Assembly: GCA_026008535.1 (NCBI GenBank)
Contig: BRKX01000014.1
Location: forward strand, 6,943,001-7,007,000
DNA from: Perilla frutescens
Taxonomy: Eukaryota > Streptophyta > Magnoliopsida > Lamiales > Lamiaceae
Direction: 5' to 3'
Length of the DNA: 64,000 nt
Shown in pieces: positions 32,230 to 44,769 of the stretch (positions are counted from its first letter, which is position 1; every line of letters starts with the position of its first letter). The notes beneath the pieces are model-generated. The model had not been told where the DNA came from, did no database searches, and saw only the letters and a program-made list of their open reading frames with translations. Made by a program: the position numbers and the translations under genes.

Positions 32230-32503
32230 TGGCGACAGAATATTACCAGACGGGGCGACGGACATGGCGACGGACCATTCTGTCGCCCGTTCTTTTTTTT
32301 TAAACAAAATAAAAATTAAAATAAGGTGACGGAATAGTTCCGTTACCTTAATTTATATTTTATTTATTTTTTTCCGAAATAATAAGGCGACAGAATTATT
32401 CCGTCGCCTTATTTTAATTTTTATTTTGTTTTAAAAAAAAGAACGAGCGACGGAATGGTCCGTCGCCATATCTGTCGCCCCGTCTGGTAATATACGGGCA
32501 GGA
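32230..32503. repeat. Large palindrome in the CACTA subterminal region
   Basis: The left arm at about 32230-32345 (ATATTACCAGACGGGGCGAC ... AATAAGGTGACGGAAT) is matched by the complement of about 32388-32500, with only a handful of mismatches over ~115 bp and a ~45-bp centre. GGCGACGGA/TCCGTCGCC words recur within it. Such motif arrays are the usual binding sites of the TNPA-type protein in CACTA elements. Confidence 0.85.
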
Positions 32504-32519
32504 TACATTCTTCCCCCAA

Positions 32520-32636
32520 TTTCACTTTTAAACCCTAATCCCCCGCCGTCCCCTCGCCCCTCTCTCTCTGCCCCCGGGAGCTCTAGACGCCGGAAGAAAG
32601 CCGCGTCGCCGCGTGCCGCCTCCCACTTCTTCTTAG
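32520..32636 (+). other. Probable 5' untranslated exon of the CACTA transposase
   Basis: A GC- and pyrimidine-rich stretch (CCCGCCGTCCCCTCGCCCC...) ends at a good donor, TTAG|GTAAG at 32636/32637. The start of the exon is not defined. Confidence 0.45.
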
Positions 32637-33497
32637 GTAAGTTTTTTCTTTTTTCTTTTTTTTTTTTTTTGCATTTTGATTTTATTATATGTTATACTAT
32701 GTTAATTAATTATGTGTTAATTATGTTAGTTGATCTTATTTCATGTTTTATATTACATGTTACATGATTTTATTTTGATTATGATTTTAATTATGTTGCA
32801 TTTTCATTATGATTTTGAATATATTTTAATTATGTTATATTTAGGTGAAATTTATTTAATTTGGATAATTAATTAAAACATTATAAAAAAGAAAGATGTT
32901 TTGGGCTAATTAATTAATCTTCTACACTTGAAGAATATATAACAAAGAACAAGTGAAAATAATTAATTTCTTCTTCTTTCTTTAAAAAAAAAAAATGACT
33001 AAGATAATAAAGATTATTAGCCCTCTAATAATCAAAATAAAAATAAAATAAAGCTAGTGGTGATCATAACATCACCACCAACTCAATCCAATCATCTTTC
33101 CAATAACATGTTAGTTCAATTTATCAAAGCAAGTGTAGTTGGATTTATTGAAGCATGTTAGTTTAATTTATTGAAGCATGTTAGTTGAGTTTTTATTGAA
33201 GCATGTTAATTTGAAGAAATGAAAGCATGTTACTACTTGAATTTATGAAAACATGTTAATTAGTAGAATTTATGAAAGCATGTTAGTTAAATGGGACGAG
33301 GGCCCCTGGATCCCTATATATTAATTGTACGTAGTTAGAAAATGGGACGAGGGCCCCTGGATCCCTCTGGTGTTTGGTGTTTGGTTTTTGCTAGTTAATT
33401 CCAGAGCCTAGTTAAGTTACGTCGATGACTTGGTCAAAATATAGGTTTCACGTCATTATGCTACCGATTTTTTTTTCTAATTAATTTTATAATTTAG
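32637..33497 (+). other. Probable leader intron of the CACTA transposase
   Basis: Begins GTAAGTTTTTTC and ends TTTATAATTTAG, six bases before the transposase ATG. It contains about seven imperfect copies of a ~25-35 bp unit with GAAGCATGTTAGTT (33140-33290) and a 26-bp direct repeat including GACGAGGGCCCCTGGATCCCT (33296-33317 and 33346-33366). Confidence 0.5.
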
Positions 33498-33503
33498 GCA
33501 AGT

Positions 33504-35348
33504 ATGAATCGAGTCCCTAGCCGAGCTTGGATGTATCATTGGAGTCACGACGGATTTGATTTGTTAGAATTTGCACAAAAGATCGAAAGTTTTATAGACT
33601 TTACCACTAGTCATCCAGCTTTTTTAGATGGGGAAAATATGAAGTGTCCATGTGCAAAGTGCAAGAATCGGCCTTATAGAAATCCATTTGAGCTTCGAAT
33701 ACACATTTTTCAGAACGGTTTTGTGCCGAATTATTACACATGGACCTTTCATGGAGAAATGAGTCTGGCTGAAACTTTAGTTGACACGTATGAACCGAAT
33801 ACGTATCACACGATGCTGATGGATGCTGCTGGGCTGGATTTTGTTTTTGATGAGATGAGTGGTGTTGAATAAGCTCCCAATCCTGAAGCTCAATGCTTTT
33901 ATGATATGTTGACTGCTGCAGACAATGAACTGTGGTCGGGCTGTGAGAGTCACACACAATTGTTGCTCGTGGCCCGCTTGATGGCCTTGAAGTCTGAGCA
34001 TCACTTATCAGAGAGGTGTTTTGACCAGTTTACAAGTCTTTTGAAAGAGGTTGTGCCCAAAAATAATATGGTCACCAGTAACTTCTACAGTATGAAGAAA
34101 CTTCTGCGTGGTATGGGTTTGCCGGTGGAGAAGATTGATTGTTGTGCAGACAATTGCGTGTTGTATTGGAAGACGTTCTAACCAGAACAGGGGTGTGAAG
34201 AAAGTAGCCCAGAAAAGAATGTACTACTTCCCTCTTACTCCAAGACTGAAGAGGTACGCATCGAAGGCTACCGCTGAAGAGATGCGTTGGCATGCGACAT
34301 CACTTAATGACGGGGTTATGCGTCATCCAGCAGACTCACCTGCGTGGAAGCACCTAGACATAACATTTTCTAGCTTTGTAGCTGAAAGTCAGAATGTTAG
34401 ATTGGGTCTTTCCACTGATGGTTTCCAGCCATTTGGACAAACAGAAAAACAGTATTCCTCTTGGCCTCTGATAGTCACACCATATAATTTGCTACATTGG
34501 TTGTGTATGAAAGAACAACACATATTTCTTACAATTCTTGTTCCCGGGCCAAGGAATCCGAAGGAGAAGATTGATGTGTTCTTACAACCACTGATCGATG
34601 AACTGATACAACTGTGGGATGAGGGTGTGCCAACATATGATATCTCATTGAAGTAGAACTTCCATATGTGTGCAGCTTTACTATGGACTATTAGTGATTT
34701 TCCTCCTTATTCAATATTATCTGGTTAGAGTACAACAGGAAGGTTGGCTTGTCCACACTGTATGGATGAGACAGATGCCTTCACACTTGCTTGTTCTGGT
34801 AAACAATCATGGTTTGACAACCATTGAAAGTTCTTGCCTGGTGATCACCAATTCCGCAAAAATAAAACCGCATTCATGAAGAACAAGACGTGTTGGAGAG
34901 AGCCTCCACAAGGGAAGTCCGGAGTTGAAATATTGAGAGAAATAGATGGACTGAGGTTGAAGAAGGTGATTGAGTCGAATGACAATGCTGCAATATATAA
35001 ATCTACAGGGTGTGGCTAGAAGAAAAAAAAAACATATTCTGGGATTTGCCTACTAGAGTTCATTATTGATTCATCACAATTTAGATGTCATGCACATTAA
35101 AAAGAATGTATTTGACAATATCTTCAATATTGTGCTTAATGTCAAGGGCAAAACAAAAGATACTTCAAAGTCTAGACAAGAATTGAACTTGTATTGTAAC
35201 AGATCTGCTCTGAAGCTTGATCAGCATACATGAAAGTACACGAAAGCGAGTTACACTCTGGACAAGAAGGAGATAAATGTTCTTTTTGAATTGGTGAAAG
35301 AACTAAAATTCCCGGATGGCTATGTATCAAACATGAGCAGATGTATGG
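33504..35348 (+). pseudogene. CACTA TNP2-type transposase, N-terminal and central part, broken
   Basis: Begins MNRVPSRAWMYHW with a transposase-associated zinc-binding domain (CPCAKCKNRPYR near residues 48-59). After a TAA at 33870-33872 the same frame continues through DNELWSGCESHTQLLLVARL. A frameshift lies near 34175, where the conserved cysteine region is lost. It continues with YYFPLTPRLKRYASKATAEEMRWH and the TNP2 core LGLSTDGFQPFG, YSSWPLIVTPYNL, FLTILVPGPRNPKEKIDVFLQPL. Further stops are at 34654-34656, 34724-34726 and 34826-34828. The frame is cut by element B at 35349. Family role: cut-and-paste transposition with the TNPA-like partner. Confidence 0.88.
35344..35348. repeat. Target-site duplication of gypsy element B (left)
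   Basis: TATGG, repeated at 63710-63714 right after the element. Confidence 0.9.
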
Positions 35349-37131
35349 TGTAACGCCCCAGTCCCACTAGGACCAAAACGTAACCAAAAGACGTACGTAC
35401 ATGCTTACGTGATAAATATTTTTCAAGAAATGAAATTCACTTTACAATTAATTTGTAAACGGGCAGCACCTCAACTTAAAAATAGTCGAATCACACATTC
35501 AGGTACTTTTAAAGTCAATTTTCAACAAGGCTTTTCGAAATCACAAACTCACACATAACCAAATGACCTGTTAACAAGAAATATATATATCCAAACAGGC
35601 CACACATTTAAAGCACCACGGTCAACCCTTATATACATTCAAAATATTTGTATATACAGTCAAAATTGACCACGGGGGTCAACAACTTTGAAACTTAAAG
35701 GTTTTGCAGAGTATCAACGAAAGCATTTAATATTTAATATACAAACATAAGTTTAAAGATGGTTTTAAGCAAAAACCACATAAGGGTCAACCAACAGCTC
35801 ATCATCAACCAGCTCAATCTCCAGGACCTGAAAATATTTAAAAATATTTGGGTTGAGTGCCAGAAAACACTCAGTGAGCATTAACATTCGTCCTAGACAA
35901 ACTTTCATGCTTTAAAACTGTTATATTGCATGAATCATGGAAAATAACCATGAACATACTTTATAACATAGTTTACTCTTTTTCATTGGATGAGAGACCC
36001 AATGTGATCACATGATACTTTACGGTTACTTATCTAGACATTTAGTCACAAAGTAAACCGTCTATGCTTGTAAGTCGGAATTCCTCTGTGCATGAAGTCT
36101 CATAACATCCAATCATTGCGTAAACAATGCTATTAAAACATTTAACATGCTTTTCATGGACGAATTTAAAAATACAGTTGTGAGTTATAGAAAAACCCAC
36201 CTGGATGGTCTCAAAGTGCAGTGTAATTTTTATGTGATGCTGCTATGCTTCTTGATCGTCTCGACCTATAAAATTAAAATTTCTAACTTAGAATCCTAAT
36301 ATAGGCCAATAAGGTAATCACTTAGATCCTAAATAACTTAAATAAGAATTTCCTATGCCTTGGGATCCTTTGGAATTGAAATAGAGTCAAATGGGCGAAT
36401 AATACGCATTTGACGGATCGAATCAAGTTAGTGATTTTATTTGAGAATTTATCGGACTTCGAGAACAGAATTGAATAGGGATAAAGATGAATTGAACTGA
36501 CTTCAATGGCTATGAAGTTTGATTTAACATTTAGAAGAGAATTATAATATTTAGAATTTCTTTTAGGAAAAATATAAATTTAGAAATTATAGGGCTAAAT
36601 AACACTTTCAGAAAAACCCAATTTAATTCCCAAATACTAAACTAGGAATCAAAGAATATGAATTTGAAAATTAGATTCATTTAATATTTTACGGCCAAAT
36701 TCGAGATTAAATAAATTAAATAACATTGGATTAAAAAAAACATCGAAAAGTAAAAACTCACCTTCCTTTTCTTTTTTTTTTCTTCTTCAATTTCCTTTTT
36801 TCACGTTTTTGCTTCTGATTTTTTTCTTTCTTTTTTTTTGTCTTTCGATTTTCTCTTCTCTCTTTTTTTTTTTTTTTTACTTCTCTTGACTTCTATCTCA
36901 AGCCACCTACAATTATATATTTATATAGATGCATTTAGGAAGTCACACGTATACATATGTACAGTTGCTATATCAATTAATTACAAGTGTAAATGACTAA
37001 TCTTTTTTTTTTTTTTTTTTTATCATAGCCGATCCCCCTATTATATATATATTTACACACACAAAATCACATACATCACACACGTGTACAACAAATCCAC
37101 TAATTCACTTCATTTGCTTCCCATATGACAA

Positions 37132-37187
<56 letters not shown>

Positions 37188-37638
37188 CTCTTTATTTTCC
37201 TAACCAACTTACTCATGTACATGTGTATCCTAATCCTATTGAAATAATTCTCAAATGGTAAAAATTAATTGGAGAAATTTGGAATTTATCCAAATTACTA
37301 GTCTTATAAATAAATAACCATACATCAATAATTTGATAAATAGAATGAGCTTAAATTGGACTTGGTAGAATAATTTGATTTCAAAGTGTTAATGAAATAA
37401 ATTCTATTGGTAGTCAAATGAAGTCCGAATTGGATGATCTTGGTATCAAAACGATCCTAATAACGTCTACTTTTATAATATAAATTCAAATTTTAACTTA
37501 GAGGCTCCACTAAGATCGAGACTTTTCTTAGTCTTATTGTACCTCTAAGCCCATAATTAACTAGCCATAATGATTTGGGTTCTAATTTCATAAAATTTCT
37601 AGCTATAAAATAATATTATATTTTTCCGGGGTATTACA
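35349..37638 (-). repeat. Element B 3' LTR (2290 bp)
   Basis: Matches 61365-63709. It contains long T/C-rich runs (36765-36890), a T tract (37003-37021) and an (ATT)n tract at 37132-37187. Confidence 0.9.
37132..37187. repeat. (ATT)n microsatellite in element B 3' LTR
   Basis: About 18 ATT units. The matching tract in the other LTR is at 63196-63258 (about 21 units), so the tract has changed length since insertion. Confidence 0.95.
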
Positions 37639-37650
37639 TCCCTCCCTCCT
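37639..37650 (-). other. Element B polypurine tract
   Basis: On the minus strand AGGAGGGAGGGA, directly before the 3' LTR. Confidence 0.85.
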
Positions 37651-37659
37651 AAAAAAATT

Positions 37660-39728
37660 TCATCCCGAAATTGAATATACCTGCTATGACGAGGGTTGGA
37701 TACTTTGCCAGGATCTGATCTTCAAGTTCCCATGTAGCTTCCTCTTGTCCGTGTCAGCTCCATTGAACTTTCACAATCATTAGCTCTTTATTTCGCAGCT
37801 TTTGGACTTTTCGTTCGAGAATAGCTATAGGAAACTCGTCATATGTCAGATCTAGATTTACTTCTATTTCTTCCTGATTTATGACGTGACTTGGATCGAA
37901 AATATATTTTCGAAGCATTGAAACATGGAACACGTCATAAATTCCTCCTAACTTTGGCGGTAACGCCAACTTGTAGGCAACTTCTCCGATTCGTTCGAGA
38001 ATTTCGTACGGTCCAATGTATCTGGGCCGCAACTTTCATTTCTTTCCAAATCGCATAATGCCTCTTGTAGGAGATATTTTCAGGAACACCCTATCTCCTA
38101 CCTGAAATTGTAAATCTTTCCTTCTTTTATCTGCATACATTTTCTGTCGATCTTGGGCCTCTTTCATTCTTTGTCTTACTTTTTCAATAACCTCAACAGT
38201 TTTCTGTATAATTTCTGGGCCCAAAATTTTTCTTTCAACAACTTCATCCCAGTAAAGTGATGATCTACACTTTCGACCATATAGAGCCTCATAAGGCGCC
38301 ATTCCAATGGTCGCTTGGAAACTGTTATTGTAAGCAAATTCAACTAAAGGCAAATATTCCTCCCAGCTTCCTTCTTGATCCATGACTACAGCCCTGAGCA
38401 TATCTTCTAGGGTCTAAATTGTTCTTTCAGACTGTCCATCAGTCTGCGGGTGAAAAGCTGTGCTAAAATTCAATTTTGTGCCCATTGCATTTTGTAAGCT
38501 TTGCCAAAATTTAGACGTGAACCGCGTATCGCGATCTGATATCACTGACACAGGTGCACCATGAAGTCTTACAATTTCTCTTACATAAATTTGTGCTAGT
38601 TTATCCAATCCTAAAGTTATCTTGACCGGTAAGAAGTGCGCTGACTTAGTCAAACGGTCAACGATAACCCATATGGCATGATTTCCACGTAATGACTTTG
38701 GTAGACCAACCACAAAGTCCATTGTGATATGCTCCCACTTCCATTCAGGAATTTCTAGGGGTTTGAGCAATCCAGATGGCATTTGATGTTCTGCCTTGAC
38801 TTGTTGACAAGTCATGCATCTTTCAACATACACTGCAATGTCCCTCTTCATATTTCGCCACCAGAACGTCATCCTCAAATCTCTATACATTTTAGTACTC
38901 CCTGGATGAGCAGTGTAAAGCGTTTAATGAGCTTCATCTAAAATTTCTCTTATCAATTCTTCATTTCGTGGCACACAAATTCTATTCCCGTGCATCAATG
39001 CATTATCGTCTGCAACCACAAATTCACCAGGGGCTCCTTGACCTATTCTTCTTTTTATCTTCTCAAGATAGTCATGTTTTTGTTGAGCTTCAATGATTCG
39101 GCCTCGCAAGTTAGGCTTCATTACCATCGTTGCTATATGCACGCTTATGCTATCTGGAGGAGTTATAATTTCAATGCTAAGTTTAGCAAAGTCCTTGATG
39201 ATTTGTTCTTGTTGAGTTATCAGGTAACTCAATTCTACTCGATTCTTCCTGCTTAGGGCATCAGCAATAACGTTTGCCTTTCCCGGATGATATTGGATGG
39301 AACAGTCATAATCTTTGACCAGCTCTAACCATCTTCTTTGCCTCATGTTAAGCTCTTTCGCTCAAACATATATTTTAAGCTTTTGTGATCTGAGTAAATC
39401 ACACTTTTCCACCATATAAATAGTGTCTCCAAATTTTCAATGCATGCACCACGGTGGCTAATTCCAAATCATGTGTCAGGTAGTTATTCTCGTGTGGTTT
39501 TAACTGACGTGACGTATACGCAATCACCTTTCCATTTTGCATCAAAACACAACCTAAATCCTGCTTTGAGGCGTCCGTGAAAACCACAAACCCTTCTGAT
39601 TATTCTGGTATTGCTAGTACTGGTGCAGTGACTAACCTCTTTTTCAATTCTTGAAAGCTTCTCTCACAATCATCAGTCCATTTTAATTTGTTCTCCTTTT
39701 TCAATAGTTGGGTCATAGGCCTTGCTAT
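37660..39728 (-). pseudogene. Element B pol: RT end, RNase H, integrase, chromodomain (broken)
   Basis: Continues the frame cut by element D: ARPMTQLLKKENK-type start at 39728. RNase H follows (FTDASKQDLGCVLMQNGKV near 39525-39585), then RRWLELVKDYDC, integrase zinc region (CMTCQQVKAEHQ), core (MDFVVGLP, SDRDTRFTS, HPQTDGQSERTI) and the C-terminal chromodomain-like part. Breaks seen: TAA just before RNase H (near 39600), a one-base deletion near 39407 (YLYGGKV then stop), TAA near 38925, TAG near 38414, TGA near 38036 and TGA near 37754. All are absent from element A. The gene cannot be functional. Confidence 0.9.
39725..39728. repeat. Target-site duplication of element D (left)
   Basis: CTAT, repeated at 47412-47415. 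A fifth base differs (G on the left, A on the right), so the duplication is 4 bp or a mutated 5 bp. The joined flank matches the uninterrupted element A sequence. Confidence 0.75.
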
Positions 39729-41340
39729 TGATAAGTCCATTTATTTCGTGTTTTTATGGGCATATTATTCGATATAAATGTCCTTTTTAGTCTGTTTTGA
39801 GCCAAAAAGAACCAGGTTGCGGTCAAAGGGCATTTCAGAAGGCGAATCTGGAGAAAGGGGCATTTTATGCCCAATTATTCATGATTATCTCGTCACCATA
39901 AACCACATTTAGAGGCACAAGGAACTTTGTCAGCATCCATCCTACATTTGGGAGGCAGAATGGGCATATCAGAAATGGATGGAGCTGACCAGATGATGTC
40001 GTGCCCACATTGCTTGTACAGACTCGACAACAGGCCAGAATGGGCATTCACAGGAAATTCGGGATTCTGTTGGAAGCTAGAGGTGTAAAGAATGGCTGTA
40101 TATCCGAATAAGAGTTGGTGATAAGCTGGACTCCTTAGAGGCGTGGAAACTAAGAGATATATGAGAGAAGGACTGCTGGAGGCTTGGAGATGAAGTGATA
40201 AAGTCAATCCCTAAAAAATAGGGATTTGGTCAACAAAATGGATAAGGCTTATCCAGACAGATCAGGATGGGGCACGCCGGATTCGGAAGTCAGTGAAGAC
40301 CCCTGTTTGTTGGGGAAACTCTAAATCGGAAATGTAACTATTTAAGCTAGTTTTATTTTTTCTGAAAATGCAAGTTTTGGAAGTCAAAAACATTGCTACA
40401 ATTTTACTTTACTGCATTTCATTTTCGTACGCTGCTTAGGCAGCCACAAATAATCCAATAGGCCTTAAGCCATTGGAACTTAGGATTATGTTTATGTTTC
40501 TCATCGTTGGAGTTGAGATTTTTGCCTAATAAATTCGTAAGTTTTCTTTATAATTATGTCTTTAATTTCTGCTATTTTGATTATGTCTAGCCTGCTTGGC
40601 TAGATCTTTATTTCTGGTGTTTGAACAATGAAAATGGTTTAAGTACAAATCTGGACTCGTGAGGCCGAAATGGGCATAGTAATGCATATTGGGTTTCTGT
40701 CGATTCTTGAACTTATTCCACGTGAGTGTGTGTCTGAAATGCCCAATGTGGCTGATCACTCATTAGGCGTAGAGGGAACACCACTATTAATTGAATTGGC
40801 GAATCGTGACTGTGTGTTGATTCATATAGTAATAAGGGAATCGATGGGTTGTTGTGGGCACATGAGGAATCCTTAAACACAACAGATCTGGGTTCGTTTA
40901 GAGGCACACTGCTGTCTATTCATTTACATCTCTTAGGGGAACTGGGGATGGATCATAGGTTAGGGGTTCACTTAACGAAGAATCACTTTTGAACCTAAAA
41001 TGAAAGGATGAATGAGGAGATGCAGTGAGGAATCTGGTCTCCATAACTGGGTGACCTAACATGTATGAAAATTGGTGTGCCCATGATCGAGCATTTTTAT
41101 ACTTAAACCAAATTCTAGTTCAAATGCCAGAACCTTTTGTTATTTGATATTTCCTTTTAGTGTTATTTTGCAGATTTACTTTTAGTACAGTGACAACACA
41201 AAACCCCCTTTTTTGATTGGTGACTCGAAGGTGGAATCACATCAGCTCTCTGTGGGATCGACCCATACTCACAAGCTAGCAACGCTCGTGGGCACAGGAG
41301 CATTACAAATTTATTTTGAGCGTGAAACGACCGCGCATCA
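39729..41340 (+). repeat. Element D 5' LTR (1612 bp)
   Basis: Begins TGATAAGTCCATTTATTTCG and ends GCGCATCA. Near-identical to 45798-47411. GGGCAT, GGGCAC or their complements occur about 13 times. Confidence 0.9.
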
Positions 41341-41343
41341 AAA

Positions 41344-41356
41344 TTGGCGCCGTTGC
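41344..41356 (+). other. Element D primer-binding site
   Basis: TTGGCGCCGTTGC, the motif found after the 5' LTR of Athila/Tat elements, generally ascribed to tRNA-Asp priming. Confidence 0.8.
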
Positions 41357-41410
41357 TAGAGAGCTGATTTCCAATGATTTTACTTTTCAAGCTTGTGTGC
41401 CTAGAAGTTG

Positions 41411-44291
41411 ATGCCCAGGACTTCTTCTGGAGAAAATTTATTATACGATCCGGAGATAGAGAAATCTTCGAGGAAGAACAGAGCAGCAGCGAAGAGGGCA
41501 CGCCGAGCTGCAAATAGACCTCATGAACCCACACCACCACCAGAAGATCGAGAAGAAGCAGGGTACGAGGAGGAAGAACAATTTGAGAATGGCCACGCTG
41601 ATAATATGGATATCGAAGGAAGAACTTTGAGACAGTTAGTCTTTCCGACTAACATGAATCTTTGCCCAATGGGCATTACGATCCCAGCAGTCACGCTGAC
41701 ATGGGATCTGCAAGCAAGCTTCATCCAAATCTTGCCTAAATTTCATGGGATGGCTGGAGAGGACCCTCAAAGGCATTTGCAAGATTTCGAGATGGTTTGC
41801 CAAACTCAACCATTAGATCATGGAAAGGAAAAATATGTTCGACTGGTCTCGTTCCCCTTCACTCTTCAAGATGGGGCACGGGACTGGTTTGTACAGTCTG
41901 CCGACTGGTAGCGTGACCACGTGGGGGAAACTTCAACAAAATTTTTTGGAGAAGTATTTTCCAGCTTCCAGAGTCTAAGAGATAAGAAGAAGGATCGGAA
42001 GTCTGAAAATGGGCATGAACGAGAGTTTTTATGATTACTAGGACCGTTTCCAGAATATTCTGGCAAAATGCCCACAACACCAGATAACTGATCATGATCT
42101 GATCCAACACTTTGTTGGAGGTTTGAGGCCACATGAGAGGACGATTGTTAATGCATCTTGTGGAGGGTCCATATTGAACAAGCAACCAACTGAAGCCTTT
42201 AGAATTCTGACCGAGATGGCTGAAGACAATCGAGATTTTGGCGGAGAGGGCACAAGAAGCGTAAATGCGCTTAGGAAATCATCCAATGATGAGAGCATGA
42301 TTGAAAAGCTATGTGAACAAATTGGAAAGGCTGTTATAGTAGCAATCACAAGAAGAAATCCCAGACCATGTGGGGTGTGTAAAAGTGTGCTTCATTTTAC
42401 CACCGAATGCCCAATGCAGGAGAAGATACAAGAAGTTAATATTGTGGAAGGGAATAACAACTATCAGTGGAGATATGATCCTCACTCTGAAGCATATAAT
42501 TCAGGTTGGCGAGACCATGAGGACTTCAGATGGAAAAGGCCTGAAGATGCTCCACCCATGCGACCTCCACCACCAGAGGAAAAAATGAGATCGAGATTGG
42601 AAGATTTAGTCCAAGCCTTGGCAGAAGAAAACATGAAGGCTATGCAAGAGAATGAAAAATTTAAGCAAGAGACAAGAGCGGACTTTGCACATATGAGCAA
42701 ACAAATTGCTCAATTAACCAAAACGGTTCATAGATTGGAAATAAAAATTGGTAAACTTCCATCCCAAATGGAGAACCCTCATGAACAAGTTAATGTTGTG
42801 ACCTTGAAGAGTGGGAAGGATTTACCGGAAGTGGTCTGCTCAACTGAAATGGAAACTGATGTGCCCACAAGAAGAGAACAATCATCGGAGAATGGGGCAC
42901 AAGAAGTCAGTCAACCTACTCTGGAGCCCATTCGGGAGAAACAGAAAATTGCAAGAAAACCTCCTTTTCCAGGTAAATTGGCACAAAATAGGAAGGAAGA
43001 AGAGATGAGTGAGATGCTGAAAATCTTCCGCAAAGTGGAAATCAACATTCCACTAATTGAATTCATTAAACAAGTTCCGCGGTATGCCCATTTTCTGAAA
43101 AAGTTGTGCACCAGAAAGATACGGTTTAAGGATGATGCTAAGTTCCTTGTGGGAGAGAATGTGTCGGTTGTAATTCAGAAGAAGATACCAAAGAAGTGTG
43201 ATGATCCAGGCATGTTCACAATACCGTGCATCATTGGAGAAAAAAAGGTCAAAAAGGCCATGCTGGATCTGGGGGCATCAATAAACGTCATGCCCTTGTC
43301 AATTTTTAATCAATTAAAGTTGGGACCTCTGCAGCCAACTCGTGTGGTCATTCAGTTGGCAGACAGGTCGAATGTGTACCCAGAGGGGCTGATCGAAGAT
43401 GTGCTAGTTAAGATGGATGAGATGATATTCCCAGTGGATTTCTATGTGCTTGATATGGGCACAACAACAATATCATCAATTCTTTTGTTGGGGAGACCTT
43501 TCATGAAAACAGCTCGCACACAAATTGATGTCGACAAGGGCACACTAACGTGCCAATTTGATGGAGAAAAAGTTACATTCAACATTTTCGAAGCTATGAA
43601 GCACCCACCTGATACGGAAAATGTGAATTTTGTGGATCTCTTTGATGCACCATCCCAGCCCACTCTCTCAATGATGAGCAATCGAGAACCTCTGGAATGG
43701 GCATTATGGGAAGGACTAGCTAATCGAGATGCCCTTGATGAAAATGATAGCATTCAAGATGCAGTTAAGATGCAAGATTCACTCAAGGAGATGCCACTAG
43801 GAGTAGTGGATTACAATGTGTACACAAGAAGCGATAGTGACATAATGCTGCCTTCTATTATGCCAACACCGAAGTTGGAACACAAGCCACCATGGGGCAT
43901 TCAGAAGCTTAATGGAGAGCAAGTTGTGCCCAACAAAAAGTTCCAGACCCAAGAATCAGAAGAAAAGGGCATGGAAGTCTATGATGATGATATTCTCTAT
44001 GAAGAAAGAATGAAAGGACTCCATGATCAGGTTGTGAAATGGAAAAGGTTCACTCGAGGGCAACAAGTATTGGTTTATCATTCCAGATTCAAGCTCATGG
44101 GAGGAAGTCTAAAGACCAAATGGGTCGGGCCATTTGAAGTGCATGCTGAATTTCCTAATAAGGTAATAGAAGTGAAAAATCTGAAAACAGGAAGGCATTT
44201 CAAAGTAAATGGGCCCAGACTGAAACCTTACCTAGGGCACACCGACCTTGAAGAAAGAGCAATATGGCTCGCGGAGCCCAGTAATACTTGA
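41411..44291 (+). pseudogene. Element D gag-protease fused to integrase C-terminal domain
   Basis: The gag start MPRTSSGENLL is at 41411. That frame ends at TAG 41909-41911 because of a frameshift near 41895. In the other frame gag continues (LPTGSVTTWGKLQQ) through two nonsense codons (near 41982 and 42040), and is then open from 42123 to TGA 44289-44291 (722 codons). In that open part: a perfect CCHC knuckle CGVCKSVLHFTTEC near residue 83, a coiled-coil-like stretch near 165-210, and the aspartic protease DLGASINVM near 382. Directly after LPSIMPTPKLEHKPP, where Athila RT would begin, the frame passes to an integrase C-terminal domain (residues ~627-722: GQQVLVYHSRFKL, KWVGPFEV, FKVNGPRLKPYL). 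RT, RNase H and the DDE core are absent. Confidence 0.85.
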
Positions 44292-44672
44292 ACAGAGAAG
44301 TGTCGTGCCCACGACAGTAACTAAGGCACTACTGGGAGGCAACCCAGGTTTTATTTATTTTTATTTTTTTTAATTTATTTAAATAAATTTTCCAGTTAAT
44401 TAAACTAGTTTAGGAGCAATTTTACGTTTGTTTTGGAAAAAGATGTGATCTGCAGGTTAGGATCGGAGAGGAAATTGGAGATGGTGGAGAATGCCCAGTT
44501 TCAGACTAATGAAAAGTTGACCCGCATGGAGGCAGCCCTGAAGGCCTATTTCAAACACGTTGGGTTCTCTTACCCAACGCCCGCAACCGACTAATCCTGG
44601 TTCTTTCTGTCTTTAGATTAGGTTTTTTGTTTTATTTTTATTTTGTTGTTTGTGTGTCGCCCTTGTTTCACC

Positions 44673-44693
44673 CACTTTGCCTAATGCAAAGTG
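44673..44693. other. Hairpin CACTTTGC-5-GCAAAGTG (first)
   Basis: Perfect 8-bp stem with loop CTAAT, followed by a G-rich stretch (GTGTGTGGGTGGGGGCATTTT) that looks like a PPT. Confidence 0.8.
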
Positions 44694-44748
44694 TGTGGGT
44701 GGGGGCATTTTAGTTTGTTGTTTTGTTTTTTTGTTGAGTCTGTTTAAA

Positions 44749-44769
44749 CACTTTGCCTCATGCAAAGTG
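44749..44769. other. Hairpin CACTTTGC-5-GCAAAGTG (second)
   Basis: Same 8-bp stem with loop CTCAT, 55 bp downstream of the first. Confidence 0.8.

Noticed and set aside
33607..34293. Minus-strand frames of 73-116 codons opposite the CACTA transposase
   Set aside because: The plus strand carries recognisable transposase motifs through the same bases; the minus-strand frames show none.
42092..43753. Minus-strand frames opposite element D gag-protease
   Set aside because: Overlap a frame with CCHC and protease motifs and have no motif of their own.
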